Shown here: in pieces, positions 9,436 to 20,667 of the stretch
Position numbering within the stretch: the stretch's first letter is position 1
How the letters are laid out: each line of letters opens with the position of its first letter
Assembly: GCA_000512085.1 (NCBI GenBank)
Contig: ASPP01024156.1
Span: 1 to 27,692, forward strand
Direction of reading: 5' to 3'
Length of the DNA stretch: 27,692 nt
From: Reticulomyxa filosa
Lineage: Eukaryota > Foraminifera > Reticulomyxidae
Made by a program: the position numbers and the translations under genes
The notes under the pieces: model-generated
Database searches by the model: none
Told to the model about the DNA's origin: nothing
The model's input: only the letters and a program-made list of their open reading frames with translations

Positions 9436-11418
9436 ATGGACCAGAACGTTGTTATCAGACAAGGACAGATCCACCGTTACCATAGACTGATAAAATCCGT
9501 CACTAAACCTTTAAACCTTTCTTTGGTTATTGGAATTGCTCTTACAGCAGCAATTATTTGTGGAATATTCCATTTGTATTTGGTAGCTTTTCTGATATTG
9601 GAAGGCAAGTCATCAACGAGATTAATAAATACAATTAACTTAGATATACTTTATGCATATGTGGCGCTTTCATTTCTTTTCTTTTTTATTTGGTTATACG
9701 TGTATAAATGCACACATTTCTTTACCACATTATTATTGGCGATATTTTTGTCGGTCATTAATTTATGGTTCTCCTTACCCGTGGCTTTTGCATTGTGGTG
9801 CTTTTTTTTCAATTATGTACAAAATAATTTTAATTTTCGTACATTTTTTTGGAAATTGTTTGATTGCATTGAAACGAAGAGCTTAACAGAGATCGAATTG
9901 CTGCTTTTTAAGTACCAATTGAATAGTTATTTATTACTTATTTATCAATCCTATACCAATTCTAAGAATATCATATTAGAGCAGATCTCTCAAATTATTG
10001 AAAATTTTTTCCAGGTGGTCGAAAAAAATCCGACATTGGAAAAATTGTTGCAAGCAGATCAACTCGAAACTCAAATCTTTCCATGGCGTGTTTATTTAAT
10101 CCATACACTATTTTTTGGTAACATCTTGGCTATTGTGCTGTGCTATTTTTATTTTTGCATTAGTATGTATTCTTTGCATTTTTCAACCAACGAAACGTAT
10201 ACCGAATGGTATCAACAGTACATATCCATTTTTGCTAAGATATGTACTGTATCCTATGGAGTGGCGCTAGTGCCAGCCATTTACCTCCGTAAGCACGTCC
10301 TTCCAATTCGCGGCGTAAAAATATCAGTATACGTGGACCATCGATTATTGGAGATACTTGAAAGTTAGATTGTGTGTCCAAAAAAAAGTGTTTAAAAAAA
10401 AAAAAAATTATTTATTTATTTTTTTTTTTTTTTCACGACTCTCAATTTGATCAATACTCGAGAAGAAGAGAAAGGACAAAAATCTATTGCTCACAAAAAT
10501 AATAGATTTTGAGGATAACAACATTGGCGAATTGCAGCTGAATGCCTTCATAGACAGTGCTTTTGCAAATAAAATGTTCCAAGAAGTTACAAGACAAGTA
10601 GCTTGCGAGCATGAGCTGTTACATTATGTAGATTTACATATTGCTCGTTTGATTTTGGAATACGCTCCCCTCACAGACAGCGAACTGTCTGAAAGGAAGG
10701 ACAGCGCAAATTCCGAACCCAATCCTTTTGGCCAAAAGCAACAGCTGAGATGGGACTGGCACCGACACATTCGTGAGTTTGACACATGGCTTATTTTGAC
10801 ACTGATTTTTCTCGTTTTTGGTTATTTTTTGGGATCCGTTGCTTTGTTGCGAGGTGGGGATTGGCCATATAAAACTGCTGAATTTGCGACATGCATGTAC
10901 GTGGAAAACAGTTGTCCGGGTTACGGCAGCGTGTATTTGTATACATTTGAGATTATGTCCAATCAGAGTATGTGTCATCACGTCATCTTTAATACCACCA
11001 GTGGTTGCTACGTCTATATTGAAGAATCCGATAGTGGTGATAGTGCAGACAAAATTCAGTATGTGTTTATATTAAGTACATACGTATACATATATATATA
11101 TATGCATTCGCGTTTACTTGATTAAAATAATGATGATTGCTATGTCAAAAACTGGGACAAATCAATAGACAAAGATCAGGGGGCCAATATTACAGCAAAG
11201 ACCAAAGGTACTACGTTGGACAAAATATAACTTGGTACAGAAAAAATCAGACCTTAATAGAAAACCCCAACGTTTGTTATGATATGGAAACTCAAAATTT
11301 TAGTGCTAGTAAAAGAACAGATATCATAGTTTATCATTTCGCTGTACTTGCAATGATTTTTTTTTGTGGAGGTTGTTGCAAATCTTGTAATGTCCTTACT
11401 AAAAAAAAAAATAGTTGA
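9436..11418 (+). CDS. Multi-pass membrane glycoprotein, gene A (exon joins partly unresolved)
   Basis: Exon 1 (9436-about 10368) encodes about 310 residues with membrane helices near 29-54, 70-90, 96-126, 226-252 and 265-288. A second coding block (about 10461-11058) lacks a usable ATG and holds another helix (DTWLILTLIFLVFGYFLGSV) followed by a Cys-containing, probably extracellular domain with NQS and NTT sequons. A third block (starting at 11169, 11175 or 11196 after a GTATGT donor at 11059) adds NIT, NQT and NFS sequons and a last helix (HFAVLAMIFFCGGCC), ending at 11418. The total would be seven helices. The family is not recognised. A GTTAGA donor at the exon 1 stop does not join exon 2 in phase, so either the exon 1 end is different or exon 1 is a separate gene. 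Homology of all three blocks, in order, to the decayed copy at 25.9-27.0 kb supports treating them as one unit. Confidence 0.6.
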
Positions 11419-12224
11419 AATCACTCAAGTCTTGTGCTATTGTCATCTAACGTATTTTAATATATTCATTTTCTGATATCTACCATTTTATATAATATAT
11501 CGTTACGACTTAGTATTTCACTTAACCTGTCGATTGTTACGTTGTTTCCAACTTGTTCTTAAATCTACAGAATGTCGTATTTCGTTCAAAAAATTTCTGT
11601 AAAAAAACTGTAACTTTTGTTCATTCACTTTTTCAAATGTTAATTTAAAAAATTCAATTTCTAACATAAATTTGGTTAGCAAATAGCTTCAAACATCGAT
11701 AAATTTTATTTAAAAAGTAAAGAAAATATTATAAAAAGTGTGACTAATGTTGTTGGATCAATCATATAATTACATTTCAGAATTGAAATTGCTTTGTGAA
11801 AATATGACTAATTGCTGACCAAGTCAATTGCATTACATTTATATATTTATTATTTTTTTTCATTAATCATTATGGACATTCTCAGAAAGTAATAAAACAT
11901 ATTTAATATTTTCATTTTCATTTATCACAATTCTTTTTTTTGAAATTTTTATAAAATATTTTAATTTTTATAGATTTACTTAAAGAAGTTGATGTTCGTA
12001 TTATACTTAATCTTACAAGCTAAGATCGGCAGATGAAAAAAATGTTCTATTTATATGCATATTTTGTTTGAATATTACTTCATCTACAATAATTTAACTT
12101 TAAAAATATTGCATTGGTCAAAAATGACTTATCTGAAATTTTGATCGAAGCAATTAACAAGTAAGGCTTAAGTACTACGACTAGAGGACCAAAAGGGAGT
12201 GAAAAAAACTTGTAAGAGTTGAAA
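11419..12224. other. AT-rich intergenic spacer
   Basis: About 800 bp of AT-rich sequence lies between gene A and the 7TM gene. No coding, RNA or repeat feature could be supported. The minus-strand open frame at 12080-12490 is a shadow of the 7TM first exon. Confidence 0.5.
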
Positions 12225-13597
12225 ATGCCTTCAAATACAAATGGCGCGGTCGTTTTTGGCTGGTTTGTATTTTTATTTATTTTACCGGTAACTGTGGTTT
12301 GCCTGATTGTAACTGGACTATTGTTGAAAGAGCTATATATCTTTCCGACATTCAACACGCAACAAATCCGCCATGTCCTGAAATTGACAGCGTTGGGGAC
12401 ATGCGCTTTTTTTTCGATAAACAACGTATTTGTTCTGATTGAAGAATTGATCGTTTTGACCACCAACAAAGACGCGGCAAGCAGTAACAAGTTAAATTGA
12501 ATTTCGCATTAAAAAAAAAAACCAAATCGGTTTAAAAATTAAATGTACGTATATGTACCAAAAAAAAAAAGCACTCCCTTCCTCGTCATACTTATATACA
12601 CATAAATAAATAAAATTTCCAAAATGGTCAACAGATGGGAAGGGACATTAATGTTTTTGGACGTGTCGGAAAAGGTATGTCGAAACGCCGGAATATTGTT
12701 AATGTTCGGATATTTTTTAGCTCGGCTGTACTTGGCATTTCAATATGACATGTTTTACATGTTGGCATTGTATGGGGTACTCCTGCTGTGGTTTATAATT
12801 TTTGAAATATTGGCGGAACTGTATCCTGCTTTCAGCGTGTTTTTTGTGTTGATGACGTTGTATTCTATATACGCCGTGTTTGTAATGTATTTATTCGTGC
12901 GAAAGCTATTTGAAATGATTATATTGCGGTCTCGAGATTTGGCCAACACATACTACTTAATGCCTGACAACGACACTGAAAGTCGAGTATCGTCGCAACC
13001 GAATGCCCCACAGCCGAGTGATCAACTCAATCATGATAAAAGAAAGACCGATGCCACTGGTTCGGATTGATATATTAGTATACGTTATTTCATCACATTG
13101 TAGTCCATATTATATACATATGTATATGTATATACACAATACCTATACAAAAAAAAAAAAAACGAATGATAGATATAACCACAGCAAGCAAAGATTTTTA
13201 TGAACTGACATTAAGTGACAAAAATAATGCTAAATTAATTCAAGCAATCACTCGATCTTGCTTGTTGTCAGTCTTTCCGGTTGTATCTTCGCTCGTGTAT
13301 CATTTCTGGCAGTTATATCCGCTGGAGGCCTCCCCATCCGATTTCGTCAAACATCAGCTCATCACGTATGTGACATATATGATGGTGGTGGCTGATGATT
13401 TGTGCGCTGTGCTGTGCATCTTCTTAAACTGGAATTTCACGAATAAGTGGTATAAGTTGCTTTGCAAGCGAAGCAATGATATCACCCAAAGGTGCTGCTT
13501 ACGCGTCGTCAAAAAAAAGTTGGAGAAGGAACAGTTTGAGTTCATCGGTGTTGAATTTGACGAACCCTTGCAAACTCAGCAACCAACTGACAGTTAA
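12225..13597 (+). CDS. Putative seven-transmembrane receptor (GPCR-like), 3 exons
   Basis: Exon 1 is 12225-12490, exon 2 starts at 12635, and exon 3 ends at 13597. Intron 1 (12491-12634, GTTAAA...ACAG) joins in phase 2. The best-fitting second intron is 13060-13184 (GTTCGG...ACAG, phase 1), giving 1104 nt (367 aa); a donor at 13018 is also in phase. Hydrophobic segments number exactly seven and are split 2 + 3 + 2 between exons. A hydrophilic loop (RSRDLANTYY through the Ser/Gln/Pro/Asp-rich stretch) follows helix 5, as in intracellular loop 3 of GPCRs. Helix 7 (about 13370-13440) is followed at once by a basic, cysteine-containing tail (NKWYKLLCKRSN), reminiscent of helix 8. No class-defining motif such as DRY or NPxxY is visible, so this is a topology-based call. 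An ordinary seven-helix transporter is the alternative. Confidence 0.6.
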
Positions 13598-14461
13598 CTC
13601 GCTAATCTTTTTAATTGGGAGGACATTTTTTAAATTGAATAGAAAAAATATTAACATTAATCGAATGTAAACATTGAGTGTAAAGCTCTCAACATACCAT
13701 ACAATAATTTTCACAATATAAATGTATATATTTCTAATATAAAGCAATTGAGGAAACTCGGGAAAAAAAAACGTCGATAATCCAAAAACAGAGGCACTCT
13801 TCAAAAAGCTTTTCCGTATTTTTTTCTTCCGCCTCAAACCGGTATTTTTTTTTAATGGATTTTTTGATAATTTACTTCTACATTTTCGTTGTCCCTATAG
13901 ACAATGCTATTAACAAATTTAGAGTTGAAATATTTTTGATGTTGGCATTCTATATTTCATTTTTTATTCTCTTTGAAAATAACAAAGTTGTAGAAAGAAT
14001 AAAATAATAAGACAAAATAGAAAAATTATACATTTTGAAATACTTGAACATTTGTAGATATTTTTTTGAATAAAAAATGTTATTTTGTAATAAGCGGCTA
14101 CGTAATAGTGACTAATACTTTCCTTTTCTTAATTAAAACTGTTTTTACTCCTAGTTCTAACTTTCATTTAAGATTCTATTTTTGTCTCTTAGCTGCTTTA
14201 AAATTTTTTAAAGAAAGCCGATCACCTTTAAAACGACATTTTTGTGTTTCGGGACTTGCCCCCTGCATGTACAGTTTACGAATTTCTTATTCGTACAAAA
14301 TTTTCCTTTTCAAATCTTGACTTTCTTAATTTTAGCAAGTCTAAAATCCTATTTTTCTTCGTGTCATTATTTGCTTCCTTTTTCCTATTTCCTTTTGAAC
14401 GCGTTTTATTTTGTGAAAAAAAAAAAAGGTAAAAGATAACAAGAGTAGAGTAGATATTGAA
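13598..14461. other. AT-rich intergenic spacer
   Basis: This is low-complexity DNA upstream of the NACHT gene. The open frame at 14066-14320 has no domain or splice support. An 11-base GC-rich word, GGGACTTGCCC (about 14250-14260), recurs inverted near 27.37 kb. Confidence 0.45.
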
Positions 14462-17400
14462 ATGGATCATACATCAAATAAATTGAAAAAAGAAGATGAA
14501 AAGATAGAAATTGGGGAAACAAAACCTGGGATTAATTTGCAAGGTTATTGCACAAATGTTGATTGTTTAGCTGCAAAAGCAAAGCTTCCAGTATGGGTGA
14601 ATCTTGGATTTGGTGACATTTCATTCAATTCAGACAAAACATCCTATCGCTGTCCAGATTGTGGACACTTCACTGTTACATCAATCATAAAGGCAATGAT
14701 TTTTAATTCAGAACATTCGATTTGTGCAAGTGATAATTCAATTCCTGTAAAGGATAATCATTATCAATGTTTTTATGTAATAAAACAAGGATTAGCATAT
14801 GAGCTGAAAGCTAAAAAAATTAGACAGCATGCAACAAATTTGGAAGATTTAATTGATCGAAGTGAAAGTGCAATGATGAGTAATGAAATACTAAATTTAG
14901 TGGCCGAATTACAAAAATATTTGATAACAGTTGTAAAACCACCCAAAGTAAAAGATAAAGTAAGACTATTGGAAAAAATTCAATGTGATTACAGTGGTGA
15001 TTTTAACCAGGTATTTGATATTGGGAGATTTACAATTTTATGTGATAATCCTACTAAATTACAAACTGCAGTGGCTGTGATGAAAAAAGCAGAACAATTT
15101 AATTTAATCGTATCTGAAGACAAAGATTTTTTTGAAAGACAATCAAAAACACATCACAGATTCCACAATATTAAATTGTATGTTCCAAAACATGATGTAT
15201 ATGTGGAAATGCAAGCAACTTTAAAAAATTTTACAACATTAGAAGGATACACCATAATTGAAAATCCAAAATTAAGTCATTTATTTTATGAACATATCAG
15301 AGCGTGGAAACCAAACAATTCAGAAGAGGAAGATTTAAAGCAAGCAGGTGATGAAACATTAACTAAGATCAACGATATTATCTGTGAATGGATTGATGAC
15401 AAAGGAATACAAAAAATAGCAAATCGTTACAAATCACATTTGGATATTGGAATACTAAAACCGCCACAGCTATCAAAAAAAACAGAAATTGAAATTAATG
15501 CTAGTGTGTCATTGAAGATGGCACAATTTGTTTATGAACAACTTTGTAAGTTTACTCCAGAGAAAATGAAAGGAAAGGCAATTTATGTAATTTTATATGA
15601 ATATTACAAAAAATATCTTATTGGAGATAAAAATCCAGCAAGTTGTGCTGATTTTGCATCATTGTTACAAGAATCAAGAAAACAGGAAATTGAAGAAGAT
15701 ATAGCTATTTTACATGCACTTGAAACATATATCCCATTACAAGCCAATAATTATCCACATCTAGATGGTGACGATAATAAACATGATACATACGATTGTT
15801 ATCAACGTGTGTTTCAGTTTTTGCAAGAAGAAAAAGAAGAAGAAGATGGAGAAAAAAAAAATGAACAAATACAGCAATTTCATAAAAAAAAATAATGATA
15901 ATTCAAGGAAAATCAGGATCAGGAAAAAGTATATTTTGTCGTCATTTAGATGAAATTTTCTGGAATAACTATTCGTCCAATTCAAAAAATCCAATACCGG
16001 TTTATATTTCATTTCCAAAGGTTTACAACAAAAACTCTGAAAAAGATATTATTTTTCATGCATTACAAGGTAGACATATCAGTAAAGAAATTATGGATGC
16101 CATCCGTGAAAAAGTATCTTTCGTGTTTATTATGGATGGGTTTGATGAAATATTTGACTTTTATCGTAAAAATGAAAAAGAGCAATATTTTGGTGATCGT
16201 TTTGCTTTAAATCAATGGAACGCACAAGTAATTGTTACTTGTAGAAGCAAAGTATTGAACGATGATGATATTAAAACTACTTTAATTGGTGCAAATCAAA
16301 ATAATACATCAATGATATATTTATGGCCATTTACAAAACAGCAAATGCACAATTACATTGAAAAATTTGCAATAATACAATCTAAAAATAAAAAAAAGGA
16401 AGACAACAGCGATTGGACATCACAACGATACGAAGAAACGTTAAACAATTATCCAAATTTGCAAAAAATGGTGGAAGAACCGTTTCTTCTTCAGCTTATT
16501 TTAACTGTATTACCATCATTAGTAAAACAATATGGTGTAGGGAGTAGAATTTCAAGGGCACAAGTATATGAAGTGTTCAATGATCAGTGGATTGATATTC
16601 ACATACAAGATCTAATTTCCAAATTGGCAGAATTACGGATTCAAATGAACAATAAAAAAATAAAATCAGTATTGAAACAATATTGCCTTGATTTGGGATT
16701 TGATATGTTTATCCAAGGAAATCAAGTTGCAATTGAATCGGATATTCTACACGAAAACACTAGTGAAATATGGAATATGTTAGATCCAAAATTAGAAAAA
16801 GGGAAAAAGGCATTATGGACGAAAAAACAGCAAATGAAACTGAAACAAAATCAAAAAGTGGTTGGAAAAAGTATTTTAATGGTGGTGGCATGACCAAATT
16901 CGTATTGAGAAGGACAGAAGATAACAAACACCAAAACGTGGATGCAAATGTTGAAACTATAGCTGAAAAAACAAAAGATATTTGGGAAAAATATTTCTAT
17001 TCTGACAGTATCTCCAAATACGTATTGAGAAGAACTGGTAACAACAAATATCAATTTTTGCATAAATCGTGTCAGGAATATTACGCAGCACAAAAAATTG
17101 TGCTTGACATCATCTCGTGGAAACCAAATACCAATACTAATTTGAGCAATCAGGGATTTCACAGACAATTTGAAGCAGGCGTCCCTAAATTACTCATAAA
17201 TCTCAAATTGCTAAATGAAGAACTAGGGATCATTAAATTCATTAGCGAACGGATCCATGACACTAATCCAGTATTTGCAAATTTAAAGTCTAGATTGTTT
17301 CGAATTATTGAAACATCAAAAACAAATGAAAATGTTAACATTGCAGCAGCAAATGCAATCACAATACTTAATTTAGCAAATGTTAACATGCACTATCAAA

Positions 17401-19589
17401 ATTGGAGTGACATAAAAATTCCGCATGCAATCTTAGATAATGCATATCTTGAAGGAACCAACTTCAAAAATGCAAATTTAGATCATATTAGTTTTTATCA
17501 GGCTTTCTTAAACAAAGTTAATTTTACAAACGCATCAATGAATGGAATTTACTTTGGAGAATATGCATATTTGAAAGGACACACAGGCCCGGCAATTGCA
17601 GTAGAATTTTCACCAGATGGTACCAAAATTGTTTCATCTTCTGTTGATGATATTCGAATATGGGATATGTCATCTGGAGAGCAAATCCAAGTGTTAGATG
17701 CGCATCTCTTTTCACCATTAGGAGTACATTTTTCACCAGATGGCTCAAAAATTGTATCGAGTTCAAGAGATAAAGCTATTCGAATATGGGATGCGTTATC
17801 AGGACAACAACTTGAATTATTAAATGGACATACTGGATCTGTAAATAGAGTACAATTTTCACCAGATGGCTCTAAAATTGTTTCATGTTCCGATGATACC
17901 AGTATTCGCATATGGGACGTATTCTCTAAAAAACAACTTTTAGTATTAGAGGGACATTCCAGTGCTGTAAATAATGTGAAATTTTCACTCGATGGTTTAA
18001 GGATTTTATCATGTTCAAAAGATAAGACCATTCGATTGTGGGATACATTATCTGGGAAGCAAATTCAAGTATTGGAAGGACATTTGGAAAGTATAGAGGG
18101 GGTGCAATTTTCTCCAGATGAATCTAAAATTATTTCATGTTCGCAAGATCAAAGTATTCGAATATGGGATTTGTTGACCGGAAAACAGCTTCAATTATTC
18201 AAAGGGCATTCTGATTATGTAATGGCAGCTTCATTTTCTTCAGATACTTCCAAAATTGTATCAGGTTCATTTGATAAGACAATTCGAATTTGGGACGTCT
18301 CTTCTGGAAATCAACTTCAAGTATTGGAAGGTCATTCAGAGGCTGTAACTGCAGTGCAATTTTTTTCAAATGATTCTAAAATCTTGTCTTGTGCATTTGA
18401 TAAAACTATTCGAATATGGGATGTGGCATTAGGACGAAAGATTCAGTTAGCAGAAGGACATTTAGATAGTGTAAATAAAGTGCAATTTTCGCCAGATGGT
18501 TCGAAAATCATATCGTGCTCAGAGGATAAAACGATCCGATTGTGGGATGCACTATCAGGAATACAACTTCAATTATTGGAAGGTCATTGCAACAGTGTAC
18601 GTGGGGTGCAATTTTCATCAGATGGCTCTAAAATTCTATCCTATGCCTCAGATAAAACAATTCGAATATGGGATGTGTCATCTGGGATACAACTCCAGGT
18701 AATTGATGAGGACAATGTAAATGGGGCTCAATTTTCATCTGACGGTACTAAAATTGCGATTTGTTCAGATAAAACGATTATTCAAATATGGGATTTATCA
18801 TCAAAAAAACATATCCAATCATTAAAAGGACATTCACTTGCTGTAATTGGAGTTCAGTTTTCTCCAGATGGCTCTAAAATTGCATCTTTTTCAAAAGATA
18901 ATACGATTGGATTGTGGGACGTATTGTCTGGCAAACAAATGTATTCGCTGCAAGGGCATTCCAAACTTATAAATGGAATATATTTTTCACCAGATGGATC
19001 GAAAATTGTATCATATTCGCATGATCATACAACTCGAGTGTGGAGTGCATTATCTGGGAAACAGCTTCACATATTTGAAGGAAGCAATGCTTTTATGGAG
19101 GCGAAATTTTCACCTGATGGTCGTAAAATGGTATCATGCTCATGGAATGCAAGTGTCCGGCTATGGGACGTGTCATCGGGTAAAGAACTTCAGGTACTAG
19201 ACAAACATTGGGATGCGGCAATTGGGGTCGAGTTTTCGCCAGATGGCTCAAAAGTTGTTTCATATTCACTAGACAAAACTATCCGAATATGGGATGTAGC
19301 TTCAGGAGAACAAATTCAGTCATTGGAAGGGCATACTGGAAAAATAAAGAGCATACAACTATCACCTGATGGTTCCAAAATTGTGTCATGTTCAGATGAT
19401 AGAACTGTTCGATTATGGGGTATTGATAATGAAACAACTGAGGATGAAGAGGTTGGTTTGATGAAATGTATTTGGCAAGGTGGTGTTCAAAGTTTTGGTT
19501 TATCTATGAAAGATAGTATTTGGGGAAATACAAAAGGTCTAACAGCTCAGCAAAAATTGCTTGTAGAACAACGTGGTGGAAAATTTTAA
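14462..19589 (+). CDS. STAND protein: zinc ribbon, RelA/SpoT-like, NACHT, pentapeptide and WD40 repeats (two -1 frame breaks)
   Basis: Three overlapping frames (14462-15895, 15895-16893, 16770-19589) are collinear parts of one protein of about 1,700 aa. Part 1 has a zinc-ribbon-like C30-x4-C35 and C64-x2-C67, then a RelA/SpoT-like domain (about 163-285): KPPKVKDKVRLLEKI, FDIGRFTILC, KDFF, RFHNIKLYV and VEMQ match the conserved KS, DxxGxR, KD, GYRSxH and EIQ blocks. Part 2 is the NACHT NTPase: Walker A QGKSGSGKS (15904-15930), Walker B FIMDGFDEIF (about 16128-16155) and sensor IVTCRS. Part 3 has the NACHT C-terminal helical region (FLHKSCQEYYAAQ), pentapeptide-like repeats (about 17400-17560) and 15 WD40 units (about 17570-19420). 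In STAND proteins the WD repeats sense ligand, the NACHT oligomerises, and the N-terminal domain acts as effector. The breaks sit in A-rich runs at 15884-15892 and about 16785-16820, and no GT is available for an intron at the first. Assembly error, pseudogene and programmed frameshifting are all possible. Confidence 0.85.
16857..17055 (+). repeat. Tandem in-gene duplication (two about 26-residue units, 120 nt apart)
   Basis: SGWKKYFNGGGMTKFVLRR (from 16857) and DIWEKYFYSDSISKYVLRR (from 16977) are similar units repeated in the region linking NACHT to its C-terminal helices. Both end in a D/N-N-K-x-Q block. The second unit runs directly into FLHKSCQEYY and is probably the ancestral one. Confidence 0.7.
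17570..19420 (+). repeat. 15 tandem WD40 units within the NACHT gene
   Basis: The units are about 126 nt (42 aa) each with the consensus FSPDGSKIVSCSxDKTIRIWD. Units 10 and 13 lack the leading GH, and unit 12 ends VWSA instead of the usual WD. Similarity at the DNA level between units (for example CGAATATGGGATGT repeated) suggests recent unit turnover. Fifteen units could form two propellers of seven or eight blades. Confidence 0.85.
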
Positions 19590-20667
19590 TTTACAATCAC
19601 TTCCGTAATGCTATGTTGTTGTCACATCTATACATAAAATATTATTTCTCTTCTGACATATTTTTTGTTACGAGTTTTCAAATATATATTGACTAATTTT
19701 TCAAGCGCGCAAATGGCAAAAAGATCCGAATGTATCTTTTTAAACAAAAGATTTTTTAAAATGTTGATTTTTGACTTAGAAAATTTATAATCTTCATAAT
19801 GTGCCATTTTAGTGTGAGGCTTCTTGTTAAATAATCACATTGAGCAATAACACTAAATAAATACTTGTCATTAATTAAAACAAAAATACATAACATAATT
19901 GACAACAAGTTTGTCAAAATCATGATTACACCCTAATTTAATTTATATTCGGGTCCAGTATTTAATAATTCTTTTAATTTTTTCTTCTGATAGATTTATC
20001 TCAAATCATACAACCAAATCTTAGAACATAAACAATTGGTTGAAGGCTGAGCGAAAAGAAATTTACTATGTGTTGTTTTAGAATACTCGTTTACTATGGA
20101 TTGCACATCAACTTTTATTTTTTCTCTTAGAAGACGATGAAAGATGAAAAACTTGGAACTTTTTCATCCACGAAGGATTGGTTAAAGATACTCCAACAAT
20201 ATGCAGATCAAAATGTATACATTTAAAATTACCTTCATCCTTGAGTTTAGTCAGTAATGTTTTTTAATTTAAAGGTAAAAAGGTTTTTATAAACATATAC
20301 ATCTAATTAATATATATTTTTAATAACTTTTTCTATATTGATTAAAAAAACATTCAAGATACTTAGAAATTTCAAAAATAAACTTTTAATTTTTAAAAAG
20401 TTTTATTTGGTCATCTTAATATTGTTTTATAACTCTTATGATTGATTTTGCAGTCAATTTTTGAAATAAAACAAGTCCAAATGATATGATAATTGATTTT
20501 ATCAAAGTTTAATGTCTAAGCCTTGATTTAAACGTATTTAATTTAATTACTATAATTATAATTTATTTTAATTATGGAATTTATAAGAGATAGTTAAAAT
20601 AAATTGAAAATATTGAAAAGCAGGAGAAAGTTCTAAAAAAAAAAACTTCAACTAAAATAATTACATT
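19590..20667. other. AT-rich intergenic spacer with one possible orphan exon
   Basis: This is largely AT-rich, low-information DNA. The only coding-like segment is 20131-20214, listed separately. Confidence 0.45.
20131..20214 (+). other. Possible orphan exon
   Basis: An 84-nt segment encodes TMKDEKLGTFSSTKDWLKIL followed by QQYADQN. It is bracketed by a strong pyrimidine-rich acceptor (TTTTCTCTTAG) and a GTATAC donor. Its amino-acid composition is far more protein-like than the flanks. I could not connect it to either neighbour. It may be a 5' exon of the LRR gene or the relic of a lost gene. Confidence 0.25.

Noticed and set aside
10366-10487. Simple GTTAGA...AG intron joining gene A exons 1 and 2
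   Set aside because: The donor leaves phase 1, and none of the AG acceptors upstream of the exon 2 coding block starts with the two bases needed.
14066-14320. Small gene of 84 residues upstream of the NACHT gene
   Set aside because: Hydrophobic low-complexity translation from T-rich DNA, with overlapping open frames in all phases.
15895-16893. Independent NACHT gene starting at the ATG at 15895
   Set aside because: The ATG immediately precedes Walker A with no N-terminal extension and overlaps the end of the upstream frame. The domain order across the three frames is that of one STAND protein, so it is better read as a frame break.
17549-18031. Minus-strand open frames inside the WD40 region
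   Set aside because: They are antisense shadows of the repeated WD units, and their repeats mirror those of the sense strand.
17570-19420. CRISPR-like or satellite array
   Set aside because: The periodic sequence is the coding WD40 repeat with intact frame and no constant repeat/variable spacer pattern.
16770-19589. Independent WD40-only gene
   Set aside because: The frame opens inside the NACHT C-terminal helical region and its first residues continue that domain after a -1 shift.
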